Position numbers and translations under genes: made by a program. Source: Macrolepiota albuminosa (lineage: Eukaryota > Basidiomycota > Agaricomycetes > Agaricales > Agaricaceae). From it: a stretch of DNA of 64,000 nt. A model generated the notes under the pieces. It was given only the letters and a program-made list of their open reading frames with translations, was not told the origin of the DNA and made no database searches. Shown in pieces: positions 34,990 to 47,599 of the stretch. The first letter of the stretch is position 1. Every line of letters starts with the position of its first letter. Location: contig JAMWFC010000090.1 of assembly GCA_027475525.1 (NCBI GenBank), positions 1,302,001-1,366,000 on the forward strand. The letters run 5' to 3'.

Positions 34990-35923
34990 TGATGACGCCC
35001 AAAGTTTGGTCAGTAACAAATATATTAATAGTGTTACCATACCAAAAGCTTGCGTTGTGTGTGCTATAAGTAATGTGAGGAGTCCCGGGCAGGTCCCAGA
35101 GAACGCGCCTGTGAAAATGAGGTAAAGTCGGTAAAGGGATCAGTAAGTGTAAAGCGCTAAGGTAAAGCGCCTATGAAAGAAGCGGTAAGTGCACACAGCA
35201 ATGTCAGCGGCAAGAACACAGTAAGCTTAGCGAAGTCTAAGCATTGTTAATGCCTGCCGTAGCTGCAAGGCGCAAATAGGTTGAAGGCTGGCGATAGTCT
35301 GCAACTGTCAATAAGTTCAACGTTGCTGACCGTAAATGAGGTCTTGAGCGTAAGGGAGACTGAAGTAAGGGGAGCAGGAAACTCTGTTCTCTGATTCGAT
35401 GGGTATGTACAAGTTGGTAAGTACTTTTTATACTACAAGGAGTTCACCGTTGCCAGTGACTAACTATTGCCAAAGTGCGGTAAACTAGAAAATTTCATAG
35501 GGGTAGCTCCAACGGTTTCAGATCCCTACCGTCCATTCAAGACCCTTAGTGACGCCAGGCAGCAGATTGCGAAGCTAAACCATCAATCTATCACCCTTCT
35601 GTCTGTCCAAATGCTTAGCGATGTCAGACGCCAAATCGAGGCACTAAGCGATGTCAGACGCCAAGGTCAAACGCCAAGCTGTCCGTCAGTTTTTGATAGA
35701 TCATCAGGCTTTTCCCTAAGCGCTGTCGTCAGTGACTGATGCCATCTGTCAGTTGTCATTCTGTCTGCCATCAGCGCTATCACTGATTGGATCTGCTTCT
35801 TGCCGTGTGCAGCCATCAAATATTGCCAAAATTGGTTAGTTAGCGCACGCTAAGGTATCCTGAGCCTGTGCCGTGTTGCCGTAGCCTGCCGTTGATGCGC
35901 TGATCCTGTATGGGGTCCTATCA
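34990..35923 (+). mobile_element. Solo LTR of an LTR retrotransposon
   Basis: Begins TGATGACGCCCAAAG and ends GGGTCCTATCA (TG...CA). It aligns in order with the LTR at 51742-52622: GATGA.GCCCAAA, GGGCAGGT.CCAGAGAAC, AC.GATTGGATC, AGCCTG.CGTTGATG-type and GGGTCCTATCAC blocks. No coding part adjoins it, so it is a solo LTR. An internal tandem repeat of GCGATGTCAGACGCCAA occurs near 35600-35665. The flanks CTGG/CCGG may be a worn target duplication. Confidence 0.75.
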
Positions 35924-37518
35924 CCGGATAGCACGATGGCAAACAAGTTTTTCAATGAGTGAGCACAACTTTTGATTTTGACTGTCAAACTAGCAATACC
36001 AGAAGTTTCAGGCATATACCTTGCAGAAATCATTTGTGTAGAAAAAGAATTCCTGATGGGCATCGACTTCAATCTCAACGTTGACAAGTCCACGTACAAA
36101 TCCTTCTCGCATACAGCTCAGCTGGGGCCCTGATGCGCACCTACTCATACAGACACCGCAACTCCTTCCATCGCGCATGCTCAACCTCTCCCAGCCAAAC
36201 CCGCTGCACCACCACATTCTCCTACTCCCACCTCCAAAAACCCTCCTCGACCTCCTCTGCACCCAACACAGTCCATGTCCAGCCCTGCTTAGGCTCCAAG
36301 CGCTTCGCAAAGGCCGCGTTCCTGCCCACCACCGCGGTGTACTCTCAGCTCCCATGTAAGCACCAGATGCCAATGGGGTTGCCGTTCCAGATCCCTGGGT
36401 ACACCGCAAGCTCCATTGACTCGCCAAACTCTTTCCCAATCCAACATCAATGTCAATCTTTGCAAACTCAGCCAACCGTCAACCTTGATTCTATTCTCCT
36501 CTGCGAGCCTCTGAAAGACATGCTTGATCATCCGACATGGCCTGCAAGTCACGCTCGTGAGAGGCCACAGTAACACGATCAGTCTTCAGGAAAGTGTTGA
36601 ATGAGGCTGAGTTTGTGATAGCATGGATAGGTACAGTGAAGGACTGGGTTGCGGCGTTGGGATCAGCTGTCAATGTTCTCGATGCAGCAGCTGAGTGGCA
36701 ACAGCTTGGAGTAGCTGAGCTACAAGATGATGGTTGGGAGCGGCATCTGATGAAGAGGTAATGTTGTGGCATGTGGACAGGGAAAAGTGACCAGGCGCAG
36801 GGATTTGTTGGCGATTGGCATTCGGAATCGTTGCAGTAGCCTAAATTATAAGGGTTTAGAGGTGTTCAAGCAAATAGGTGTGTGTATCAATACGCACAAT
36901 GCCAAATTGTTTACTGATGCATACATTTAAAGATCGGTGTTTGTTCAGTCTCAGAGAGCGCAATAATGTGTAAGTGTACGTAGTTAGCAATACTGTATAC
37001 CAAACGTTAATCGTATCCCTCCCCGTGTTGGTATCGAGTCTCTGGCGACTCTCACATGTACTCCCTCAGTGACTCACTGAGCGAGTCGATTACTCTTTCT
37101 TCAGTGTTTTTCGGGTGAAAATACAAATCATATTTCTTCCTAAAGTATTTCCTTTATAAATTTATGAAACGTTTTCGTTGCCTTTTACGGAGTAAAAAGA
37201 ACAAACATTCCAAGGAAAAGGTGTTGAAAGAAAAAGGTCAAGTCTTTCAATGCCTACTTTAAGTATAAATTTGATTCCTCTTGCTCAAAGAAACTTGTAA
37301 TGAAATATGAGAAGAATTTACGTACTGTTTCAGATGGCAAGAGAATGGTAAAGATATATCATTTTCCCTTGGAGAACAGATTGTAAAGTGGTATACAATT
37401 TCCTAACTCTGTCAATAAGAAATACCTCGAAGATTTTCTGAGGAAAAATGACATGGAAATAGCATGACAGCTTTCTTTGTCAGTTTTTCCATGGGAAACA
37501 CATTCGGGCGCCAGCAGT
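35924..37518. other. Gene-poor stretch with decayed coding sequence
   Basis: On the minus strand, 36000-36580 has coding-like bias across shifting frames (ENRIKVDGW, AEFAKIDIDVGLGK, then VYPGIWNGNPIGIWCL in another frame). This looks like a frameshifted gene remnant, family not recognised. 36600-37518 shows nothing supported. Confidence 0.35.
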
Positions 37519-38659
37519 GTTGAGAGGACGGGCGTGTTCGCGTCGGAACACTCCGACCCGAATCTCTTCCACACACGTGATTTTTGCACCATGATTTTCT
37601 GTTCTTTCTCCTCATTCATCGACTTTGTTTTCATTGTTTTACAGCTTTCTTGGAAATAAGAACATTCAGCTATAAGAGGTATTTATTCATCCTGTAATCT
37701 AGCAAGTCACAGTTGATACAGAAATTTGTCAATTGTACCAATTACTAAGGCAGTAATATGAAGATGAAATGATCGAGTGAAAAAGTCAAGTGTAATAAGC
37801 GTGATAATATGAAGTCAAGGATGCCGTTGGATTAATGGACATAAAGACAATGATTGCTATGTGCGTGAGCAATGTGAATGGGAATGAATGAATGATATAT
37901 AGTTGAGTAAGACGATGTTGAGACAGAGGAGGGGGCTTCCAAAATACGACGTCAATGCATATGTGATGATGAAGTTGAAGGCATGTTACAATGCTAAAGA
38001 GAAGTTAGGCCGATGATCAACCGCTGTCGGGAGAGGCCGACTCACGTTAGATGCAGCTTCGCTGTGGGAGAGAGCGAGAGCCTATGCAATTACGCAGAAG
38101 ATCTCCTGATCATTTGAACCCTGTGTTTCCTGGTCCGTGGGTGTTACTGACGTGTTAGGGTCCTCAATGTGTTCTGAGGCGAAAAGAGTAGATGTGAAAG
38201 CGTCCATGATAAGCTTGTCGAGAGCGGGTAGCTGAGAGCGACTGAGTGTTCTGCTGGTAGGTGGTTGAGAAGCGCTTGTGGTAAACGCTGTTGGATGCAG
38301 GACGTTTCTTATACGGGAGAAACTTATTGTGTTTGCATAGAAATTCTAATTCACCGTGATGCGCTGCGCGCAGTGTTTATTCATTTGTTCCGGATGCGAA
38401 GGACAAAAGTACTCAAGGGATAGTAACCTCTTCCAAGATTAGACAATAAATGGAAGAGAAATGCCGAATAATTGTCTCATGACTGCGATCACGTTGCATG
38501 ATCAAAAGAGAAAAAAGAAAACGCCACAAACTCTAGAAATTATTGTTGTGGCCGAGTGACTTGATTTATGTGCCATCACATTATGATCCTATGACAAGAA
38601 CAATAGGTGACGCCACAATAAGCTTATTATCTCAAGGACCCATTGTTCATCAGGGCACT
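37519..38659. repeat. 1141-bp direct repeat, copy 2
   Basis: Equal in length and nearly identical to 13546-14686. It carries a second copy of the pheromone gene and of the SDHC 5' flank, but no SDHC gene follows: the sequence to the left switches at ...CCAGCAGT to unrelated DNA. Confidence 0.95.
38082..38207 (-). CDS. Lipopeptide mating-pheromone precursor 2
   Basis: Duplicate of precursor 1 (41 residues, ends FCVIA) inside the second 1141-bp repeat. The upstream GTATAAG element and the downstream GTGAGT...TTTAG segment are also duplicated, so it should be expressed like copy 1. Both would produce the same mature pheromone. Confidence 0.85.
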   Translation of the reverse strand: MDAFTSTLFASEHIEDPNTSVTPTDQETQGSNDQEIFCVIA

Positions 38660-39309
38660 GGGAGATCAAAATTTATCTAATTCTAATCCATTGTTGTGTC
38701 GTTCGAGGGCATAAGGAGAACGACAATTGTCCGATTTTTGCCGCCATCAAGGTCCGTTCATTAAAACTAGTTGATTTGGTAATTAGCCTCCGAATGATAT
38801 ACCATCCACAAACGCTGCAGGTCAGCAAGTGTTCCAACAGAAGCCAGTTCGACCTTTGTGATCGTATAGTAGAGTGATGCTAACGACAAATGTACACTTA
38901 ACATGGTCATGACCTTCCACAACACTCGTCTGTTGCTCCTCCTCACTCAAGGGAACAGGATCCATTCCACTCGCCTCCACGATTTGAGGGACTCCTTATA
39001 AGAAGGATATTCGCAATACCATTAGCGTCTAAGGGTCCACGATTGGTGACATCTTTCATGCATGAGGCATATCAACTCTGTGCTTTTGTTATTGGAATAA
39101 CGTGACGACTACCCATGCAAGGTGAAGCTTGGTAGTGTAGCTTGCTGGCGGTTAAATTTTATTTATTTATTCATTCTTCGTGATTTTGGCATCACTTTCT
39201 GTCTTTCTCTCATTCATCGACTTTGTTTTCATTGTTTTACGGCTTTCTTTGGCAATGATAACGTCCAGCTCCAAGAGGCATTATTCCTCCTGTAATCTAA
39301 CAAGTCACA
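38660..39309. other. Intergenic, nothing recognised
   Basis: Unique continuation after repeat copy 2, then, from about 39210, the start of another pheromone-gene unit sharing CATCGACTTTGTTTTCATTG with 13645-13665. Confidence 0.4.
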
Positions 39310-39579
39310 CTTGATACAAAAATTTGTCAATTGTACCAATTACTGCCGGCAGTAATATGAAGATGAAATGATCGAATGAAAAAGTTAAGTGTAATAAGCG
39401 TGATAATATGAAGTCAAGATGTCGTTGGATTAATGGACATCAAGACAATGATTGTTCAGCCATCGGCGTAAAGGGCTGCGCTATGTCCGCGAGCAATGTG
39501 ATTGGGAATGAATGAAATGATAGGTAGTTGAGTAAGATGATGTTAAGGCAGAGGAGAGAGGCCGACTTACATTAGATGC

Positions 39580-39714
39580 CTATGCGATTACGCAGTAGCT
39601 CGCCTGACTCGAATCCAAGCTTGTTTTTTCCTCGTCCGCGGGGGATACCGACGTGTTAGAGTCCTCAACGTGTTCTGAGGCGAAAATAGCAGAGAGGGGT
39701 GTGACAGCGTCCAT
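39580..39714 (-). CDS. Lipopeptide mating-pheromone precursor 3
   Basis: 44 residues: MDAVTPLSAIFASEHVEDSN..., a middle SPADEE, and the end YCVIA (CaaX). The open frame continues upstream to a Met 32 codons earlier, but the conserved MDA start and the diverging upstream sequence favour the short form; the TATA-like element CATATAAG (complement at 39815-39822) lies about 100 nt upstream of this ATG. Mirror partner of precursor 8. Confidence 0.82.
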   Translation of the reverse strand: MDAVTPLSAIFASEHVEDSNTSVSPADEEKTSLDSSQASYCVIA

Positions 39715-39814
39715 GATAAGCTTAAGCTGATAGCGACTGGGTGATCTGCTGGTGCTGGGAGTTGGTTGAGAAGTGCTTGTGGTAAATGTTGTTGGATGCG
39801 GGTTCCTCAACTTT

Positions 39815-39822
39815 CTTATATG
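39815..39822 (-). promoter_or_regulatory. TATA-like element of pheromone gene 3
   Basis: CATATAAG on the minus strand, about 100 nt before the start codon, at the same place as in genes 5, 6 and 8. Confidence 0.5.
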
Positions 39823-39999
39823 CGAGGAACTTGATGTGTTTGCGGAGAAATTCTAGTCCACCGTAAAGGGCCGTGTGTTAGTCTTGACGACTCTGACAAT
39901 AAGTTGCTTGAGAACGTCATCAAACATATCTGTTAAATAGAGCAATAAAGACGTTCCTCAGTGTCTCGACACAATGGTAAGACGACTGAGGGCTGAAGC

Positions 40000-40800
40000 G
40001 GACACATTGTGTCTGTTGTACGGCAAAAATAGAGTTTCATGTAAAGTATGGTAAATATTTCTACCCACGCACCTATGTGGCGGTGGCGAAAAGCTTAATT
40101 AAATAAGTGAACGAAGATAAAGAAAAATATAATTGCCTTGAGTCGCCACCTAACTGTTGTGGGTATCTTATGGGCCCACACTTAATCCTTTTTGTTCGTT
40201 ATATGCCGGCTATTGTCATATCACACCTCAGTGCTATTAACTCACTGAAGGTACTCGTTGTTTTAGTGCCGAGATTCTCCGTGTCACTCTGTTCCCGATG
40301 TTGGAGTCCTGAAGGGACACCTTGACCTTGCTTTGTGCGCTCGCGGCCACCGGCCACCAAGACTTTGTGCGCTTGCGGCCACTGGCCACCACGCTAATAT
40401 CAATTGTCCGAAAGATACATTGACACTTACTAAATAGCTATATATACCATGGTACCATGCACGAACCCCTCAGTCTTTTATACACGACTGAGGGTGAGTT
40501 ACTTACAAACGCATAACAATGTATACGTCCTGACGGCATTTACTACAGAACTTACTTGTATTCTCGTCAGGTACTATTACAATAAAGTCTTTTATACACG
40601 ACTGAGGAACTTACTTGTATTCTCGTCAGGTCACTAAGAATATCGGATTGTCTAGTTCTAACACCCGAGACTTACAATATCCCTTATAGTGACTTCTCTC
40701 CAGGAATATTAAGAGGAATACCGAGTAATTGTCTCGTCACTGGGATCACGCTGCATGGATGAAAAGATAAAAGATAAAAGATAACACAAGCTTAAGACAG
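40000..40800. other. Insertion specific to left palindrome arm, with short direct repeats
   Basis: Holds direct repeats: AGTCTTTTATACACGACTGAG at 40472 and 40586, GAACTTACTTGTATTCTCG at 40548 and 40607, and a GC-rich GCGGCCAC.GGCCACCA pair at 40346-40395. No gene is supported. Confidence 0.6.
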
Positions 40801-41444
40801 CAGCTTTCAAAACAAATAGATAAAAATACGAAGTGAAGCTAATTAACTCAATTCAATTCACGTGATTCGTCCCGTGACTCATGGCTTTTGCATTTACTTC
40901 CCATCATGAGGTAAGACCCAATCCAGTATCACGGTTCTGTAATTTTCCTTGACATAAAACACCTCCAGCTTTCAGAGGTACTTTTTCTTCCCGTAGTGCA
41001 AAAATGAAGTTGATACAAAAACTTCCCAGGCCTCGCTAGAGTGTCCCAAATGGTTACCATTATGAAGGCAGTACAAGGCAGTACGAAGACGAACTAATCA
41101 CAATAAGTATAATGGATGTGTTGGTATGCCAGTCGTCCGTTGGTGTCAAGACTCCATTATGAAGCCAAGACGGCGCCGTTGGAATGAATGTGGAGACGAT
41201 GAAGGGCGCTTCGCTATGTGCGTACGCAATGTGAATAGTATTTGTGTGGTGAATAAAAGATGATTGAATTGGGTGGTGAACTAGTGGCACGATCTCGAAG
41301 ACGTGACGTGCAACGCATACGATGATGAAGTTGAAGGTATGTCTACAATGCTAGAGGAAAGTTAGGCTGATGATCAAACACTGTAGGGAGAGGCTGACTT
41401 ACATTAGATGCAGCTTCGCTGTGGGTGAGGCGAGAGGCAAGAGT

Positions 41445-41579
41445 CTATGCGACTACGCAGTAGCTCTGCTGATCCGAATTCCAGCTTGCTGCTTCCTCGT
41501 CCGCGGGTGATACCGACGTGTTAGGGTCCTCAACATGTTCTGAGGCGAAAAGAGCAGAGAGGGTCATGAAAGCGTCCAT
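41445..41579 (-). CDS. Lipopeptide mating-pheromone precursor 4
   Basis: 44 residues beginning MDAFMTLSALFASEHVEDPN, with SPADEEAASW in the middle and the end YCVVA (CaaX). A longer frame reaching 41762 exists, but the conserved start is the MDAF codon. Mirror partner of precursor 7, from which it differs in the mature region (WNSD versus WYSD) and the CaaX (CVVA versus CVIA). Confidence 0.85.
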   Translation of the reverse strand: MDAFMTLSALFASEHVEDPNTSVSPADEEAASWNSDQQSYCVVA

Positions 41580-43317
41580 GATAAGCTTAAGCTGATAGCG
41601 ACTGGGTGATCTACGGAGGGCTGGATGTGGTAAACTCTGTTGGATGCAGGTTCTTTCACCGTCTCTTATGCGCGAGACACTTATTGTGTTTGTGTCAAAG
41701 TTCCGCCGGTGTAGTGTCCATTCATTCGTGCCGGATGCAAAGACAAAAGTACAGTACGTCACTTACAATGAGCTATGTCGAGAGCGTCAGCATTGCATCA
41801 AGGATGTGACTTCTTTTGCGGTGAAAAAGGACATTAATCTTGAGAGACAATAAAGACCCGTGGGAGTGGATGATTGTCGTTTACCTCCGAGTAACTGTCT
41901 CGTAATTCATCTCACTGAATATGCGGAAAGAAGCTCTCGACACTATTGTTCTCAAAGTTGTGGTCCGGGTCACTTGATTTACTTGTCCCTGATGAAAATT
42001 TCTCTGATCCAATGTCGTTTACGCATCGAAAGAGATGTGAGAAGTGTCTGATTTCTGGACTCGTCAACGTACATCTAAACGGATTATGCATTTGCAGTTT
42101 GCAGCTCTATCATTAAAAGCTGATACATTGGCCTCTCCGAGACGCGGCAGTTACAAAAAGTCTTCCGACGGATGCAGTTTCAACCTTTGTGATGTTCAGA
42201 AAGAACGCACTCAGGATGGACTTGGCAGGTCAAGACACAAGGGCACAACCTGAGTGTGAAGTCCAGTCATATCCTTTTTGCCTCGTACCGCCGTGATTTT
42301 TTCCCTCTTGTAATTTTTCCAGATCTGAGGCCGAGGCATGCATTGCGACCCTTGAAATAAAGTCAGTACCGTTGGAAGGACCAACATGGCAGAAAGGATT
42401 CAACGCTGAGATTGACAAAGTAAACAGAGGATTTCCCGCTACAATTCAGACACTCACCTCACATTGATGTATTTGCCGGTCAAGAAACCACAACGCGAGT
42501 TCCACGAGTCCACGTCGTGTTCGAACTACACGATCCTGGAACTTTCCCATCTCGATCTGCACTAAAAAGACAAGTTTAGAACTACCCATTGGCCTCACGA
42601 GGACTTGATGTTTGCACTCATGGTTGGCATCTGCCTCGATTTTTTGAATCACGTTTCTAAGCGAAGGGGTATACCGCAATTTTGTTCAACGATCTAACAG
42701 GCGTACAAACTACCGTTGAAGCACGTGCTTTGCTACTAAAATAAATACAGGAGCAGCTTCAGGCTGATGCATTTCTTTAGACCTATGGCCTCCATCCGCC
42801 CGGACCTCATTCAAACTAGGGAAAATCATTTCAAAAGCTTTAGTGATGACAGATTCCAGGTTCTGGAGGTGTTTACTCGATGTCCATTTTGTAACTAAAC
42901 AGTCCGCAGTTAAAGGGTCTGATTAACGTTGGTACCAACGCAGTACATAATCTTGGAACGAAGACAATGTGATCGTATGGAGCAGAATGTAAAATAAGTA
43001 TTGTGATGTGATCCAGTCCATTTGAATGAAAATAAAAAGTCCAGACTATTGTGATAACGAACATGGAGATGGTGACAGTGTAGCCACTAGAAATGGCGCA
43101 GCACTGTATGCGTGGGCGATGTAGATTGTTGATAGTCAACAGGATGGCGGAATTAGGGTTCTAAAGTGAGACGTGGATTGAGGATATCAATGAGGTTGGT
43201 GGTATCATTTGCAACGCTAATGAAGAGAAGTCAGTCCAGTAGATACGTGCTGTGTGGAGAGACAACTTGCCTGGACGCTGCTTTTATGTGAAGGAGATGA
43301 TAGGTAGACGAGAAGGC

Positions 43318-43452
43318 CTATGCGACTACGCAGTAGCTCTGCTGATTTGAATTCCAGCCTGCTGCTTCCTCGTCTGTGGGAGGTAGCGACGTGTTAACGT
43401 CTTCAACATGTTCCGAGGTAAAAAGAGCAGTGAGGGTTGTGAAAACGTCCAT
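43318..43452 (-). CDS. Lipopeptide mating-pheromone precursor 5
   Basis: 44 residues beginning MDVFTTLTALFTSEHVEDVN, with PPTDEEAAGW and the end YCVVA. The predicted protein is identical to precursor 6 in the opposite palindrome arm. TATA-like CATATAAG at 43557-43564 (complement). The sequence after DEE (AAGWNSNQQSYC) is the probable mature peptide; the cut site is inferred. Confidence 0.87.
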   Translation of the reverse strand: MDVFTTLTALFTSEHVEDVNTSLPPTDEEAAGWNSNQQSYCVVA

Positions 43453-43556
43453 GTTAAGCGTCGTTGAGAGCGGGTGAGTAATTCTCTGCGGGGAGCTCCT
43501 GAAAGTTGCTTGTGCTGAGTGCTGTTGAATGCGGTTCCTGTTGCTTTTCAATGCTT

Positions 43557-43564
43557 CTTATATG
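43557..43564 (-). promoter_or_regulatory. TATA-like element of pheromone gene 5
   Basis: CATATAAG on the minus strand, 105 nt upstream of the start codon; mirrored at 54446-54453. Confidence 0.5.
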
Positions 43565-44340
43565 CAAGTCAATTATCGTCTTCATAATCCGTAGTCGGCA
43601 CATGCTGCTGCGTATGTTGACTCATCATGATGGCTGGCAGTTGTCGAACGCGGAATCCATCTACCAGCACTGCCTGAGGACTGACGACTGACATGCGTCA
43701 TGCGTGCACTGACAATGACGTAATCATACATGACAGGAAGAGAAAGTAATACTCAAGTTGTCCAGCAGTAAACCAGTAAAGATCGGTCCAGAGTGCGAGA
43801 ATATTGACATCTACATTAGTCATGAATGTTTACCTCTATATCAGTCGTTAAGTAGTCTATGTATGATATGTATGCTACTGAATGCCTTCTTCACTGTGCT
43901 GTGTGGGATCAATAAAGCTGTGTCGGTGTGGTTGTCTAACTTAAGAAGTACTGCGCTTTACATCTACATGTGTAAGTTGATGGCAGAACATTGCGCATCA
44001 TGGGTGGTATTGCCTGGGAATCTGGAATACCGCCTCCAGAAAAACATTAATGTTGTCATATGCAAGGAATCACTGACATATTCATAGGCTACAGTGTCCA
44101 GGTCAGAATCGGAGTAGGTCAAGCAAAATGACTCTGAGATTCAAGACATAATAAGATGGAGAAATGTTGTCAATACCTATGGTTGCAGCAGTGGCAAGTT
44201 TACCTCCTGTCATACATCATGATCACACTAAAACTGTGCATGCAGTACGCAGCAAGAGGGTCAGAGGTAATAATAGAAATGCTCTATTTTTAGTATTCCA
44301 TCAACTTCCCTTGTGATCCAAATTTGCTGTGCAATTGAGG

Positions 44341-45699
44341 ATCCTCAATGTAATTCAAGCTGGATAGCAATGCTACATGAATACCTGTCAAAGCCACAAA
44401 AATCATCCTTGCATGGGTTGCAAACCTCAGTTGCAGGGTCCAGCCCAAGGCTATCAAGGAATACCCATCCTGTGGTCTTATCTGTTAGAAGCTGGTACCT
44501 GTGAGCTGAGAGCAGTTTATAAGTATGTTCCCTCAGTCTGGTATAAGAAACTGTATTAACTGTACCTCTGCGCTGCTGCCCATGCACTGCCAATGCTGCT
44601 GACAACAACAGACTATGGGGACCAAGAATAGTTTATAAGTATGTTCTGGGAACACTTCTTGATCTTTAACTCCCATCATCCCATTCGGGGTCCTGGCAGT
44701 TTTGCTCAGAGATAGTATATAAAATCAACTTCCTGTAAACTTAACCTTCTTGAACTGGAACTGGGTAGCCTTACGTTCCCTATTGGTGCTGCTTTAGTTA
44801 GAACTACTAATGATAACTCAGGACTCGGGTATCTTGCTGGATTCCGTTTGACAAATTGACGTCTCGGATGTGCACGAGGAAGGTCGTGGTCAGCGCAGAC
44901 GGGCGACGATGAAATCCCGACTTAAGATATCACACGAAACTGGAGTTCAACGCAAGAAGTTTTAGTATATTGGTGTATTATGAACAAGATAACTATTATG
45001 CTCACCTGGAGTTCAACGTAAGAAGTTGAACTCCATGTGGGCAACCATGAATTGAAACTACAATCCTTTGCTACTGTTGGTGCTTGCGGGTCCAACGATA
45101 AGATGATCGAGGTAAGTGCAGGCGCGCACTTTCGTCACCGCTCCATAGGGGGTTATCTTCCTTCCAGTTCTCTACTTTGCGATACGCGGCCTCTCTCTTC
45201 GGTGGTTTGATATGGGTTCTCATTCGAAGATGCCGCATACCCCCTATTGGCGTAACAGAACGGTACCCCATGCCCATGTAGCATGTATGCATTGGACTAG
45301 TTATTAGAACGAAGGCCCGAAACAAAAGGAGACGTGAAACAAGAACGGAAAGCGTTTTTAACCACAAAATGTAGCTTTTTACGAATCATGTGTGAAACCC
45401 CAGGACCAAGACCCGAGGGAAGCGGGTTATCACTTGACTTGTGACAACTTGTGGTTTTCCCATTGCAGCTCAAACGTCGAGTCTCCCGCTTGCTTGGGCA
45501 TGGAAGATAACAAAAGCTTAGATGCAATAGAAACAGTAAGGCCTCATCTGCGTACCTATGCTTTACCCTCTGAGTCTCCCAAAGGACATGCCCTCTAGTT
45601 TTCTTGGTAGTTGGCGCTTCGAAACCCGACTGTTAGGGATTGACCAATGGATTCCTTCCTCACTGGTAAGAGCTTCGTCGTGGAGAAGCAAAGTTCGTC
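44341..45699. other. Palindrome centre, no gene recognised
   Basis: 44341-44830 is CpG-poor and repeat-like. A minus-strand open frame at 45071-45367 (ends RWTRKHQQ) shows no known domain. Direct repeat GGAGTTCAACG at 44942 and 45008. Confidence 0.35.
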
Positions 45700-47320
45700 A
45701 TGCTTTTACTTGCTTGTAAGCTTTTTGGTGCTGATAAACCCAAGGACTCCCGACATACATTCAGGTTCAGCGACATACCTTTGGAAATTCTGACCGAGAT
45801 CCTGAAGCATGTCCATTGGCGTGATTTGCTTACCATGAGGCAGGTGGGTTCATCGGCTTTCAATGAAAAGCCAAGAAAGAGATCGATGTTTGTAAGGTTT
45901 GTAAACGACTAAACAACGTTTCGCGAAAACGGGAAGTGTGGACGAACCAGTATCGAAGTTATTTGGACGAGAAAAGATTTAGGATGGCAGCGGAAGAAAG
46001 TCTCGACATGTATTCGCCTATGGAACTGGAGGCCTGGGTGTTGCAACGAAGGAGTGCCGATTGGGAGTGGCAATCTAGAAGCCATCCGGTTCATGAGCGC
46101 ATGATCTCTTTTGACGCTGGACTTACGTATACTTTGGTCCCAGGTGGACGCTGGCTTCTTACCACTATGAACAACGGTTCAGTGTTGTGCCATGATCTTG
46201 AAGATCCTCAAATGCGGAGCAAGTTATTAATGCCACCGCGTGATGACCCCAACAGCCGATTACTATATGACACAGACGTTGCCATTGATCACATGAGTCC
46301 TACGCCGAAGTTTTTGATGGTCACTTATCCTTCACAGTACATTGGTCAGTTGTGTTCCATTTCGATGCTTACGAGGAAGGATATTGACTCGAAATTCTGG
46401 ATAAACATTGTAGCACGGCCTTTGAATGGTTCTCTTGATATTATGATCTTGTCTGTCAACCTGTGTGGCCATGGGGCCTCTGCATGCCTGGAAGCACATC
46501 TTTTACATTCATTTCCAGCGACTGAGCCCCGTACCAGTGTATTATCCGTCAGTCTTTCTGGTAATCTACTTGCCAGGCTTATGTATACCTCTCGGTTCCG
46601 GTCGTACATTGAAATTTTTGACTGGAAAACCTGTACGATGTCTGTGCACCGTAGAACGGTAATTTTTCCTAACGATCTAGACTCTACGTGCCCGGTACGT
46701 GAGGCTCCTTTTCATACCAGTGTACACAAGTATTCACATATGCAATGTAGAAATATGTATTGCTGCTTCCAGGAAACCGGTTGGCCTTTGTCTCCGCCTA
46801 CAATATCTTCGTATACGATATCGGCACAATGACCGAAGATCAACCTATCGCCCCCGTAATTCCCCAGATCCCGTCAGAACCACGATGGGTATCATTCGAC
46901 GGTTATGGTGGCCATGCATTTCAACATCTTCAATCGATTCAGGATAAAGATGCCTTTATTCTTGTTTTGGCTTCCAAACAGATAATCTACCATCTAGTGA
47001 TTCCTCACAACGTTGAGAATCCACCGCATCTTGCGCAATATATGAATGTGCCTCACAAGTATCGTCTGTATTCGGCTGGGACACACAAGGCGCTTGTGAA
47101 GAAACAAAATAAGACCCTAGTAAAAATTGGCACCACAAATCATCCACATGCAGACGTTGTCACTGTGCATCAACTCAACATTTCTCCAGATCTTCAATAC
47201 TTCTTACGCATGGTATCTATCGATCCACCTCTTTTGATCGAGGACATTGGACGCATCATAATTGAGGACCGCCGTAAAATTTACATTCTTGAAACCTCTC
47301 GATTTCCCAAATTTCTTTAA
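45700..47320 (+). CDS. F-box protein
   Basis: Three exons, 45700-45843, 45897-46694 and 46751-47320, joined by GT-AG introns of 53 and 56 nt, give 503 aa in one frame. Residues about 22-55 form an F-box (FSDIPLEILTEILKHVHWRDLLTMRQVCKRLNNV across the first intron), the module that binds Skp1 in SCF ubiquitin ligases. The rest has propeller-like beta-rich segments (GGRWLLTTMNNGSVLCHDLE, LSVSLSGNLLARL, GNRLAFVSAYNIFVYDI), as in many mushroom F-box proteins, and would select substrates. Upstream in-frame Met codons are possible. No stops or frameshifts, so apparently functional. It sits alone between the pheromone arms. Confidence 0.8.
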
Positions 47321-47599
47321 TGCAAAAAAACATCGTATATTCATTGTGAACTACTTAATGGACTTCGACACTCTGGATTGTCGCCTCCGTGTTGGTGTTC
47401 CGAGCTCAGATGGATATAAATTGAGTCTACTACCTCGTATTGCGATGATTTACACTACTAAGTTCAGTCCACCACCTAGTCTATGCATAGCATTTTCTCA
47501 GTAGCAGAATTATTGTTAGTATATCACACTGAGCCACACCGGCAATAAACGACGTCACCATCGCCCCCACTGTTCTTTCTTTCATATCACGCTGAGAAC

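Larger units (their letters stand above)
39310..44340. repeat. Left arm of large pheromone-gene palindrome
   Basis: Its complement is found at about 53715-58025 in mirrored order, including all three pheromone genes, at variable identity (highest around 42850-43730 against 54420-55140). It contains about 800 bp (about 40000-40800) absent from the right arm. Confidence 0.85.

Noticed and set aside
40346..40395. GC-rich repeat pair considered as a CRISPR-like array
   Set aside because: Only two copies in a eukaryotic repeat region; no array structure.
41580..41762. 61-codon N-terminal extension of pheromone precursor 4
   Set aside because: The other family members do not share an open frame there, and the TATA-like region overlaps it; the conserved MDAF start is preferred.
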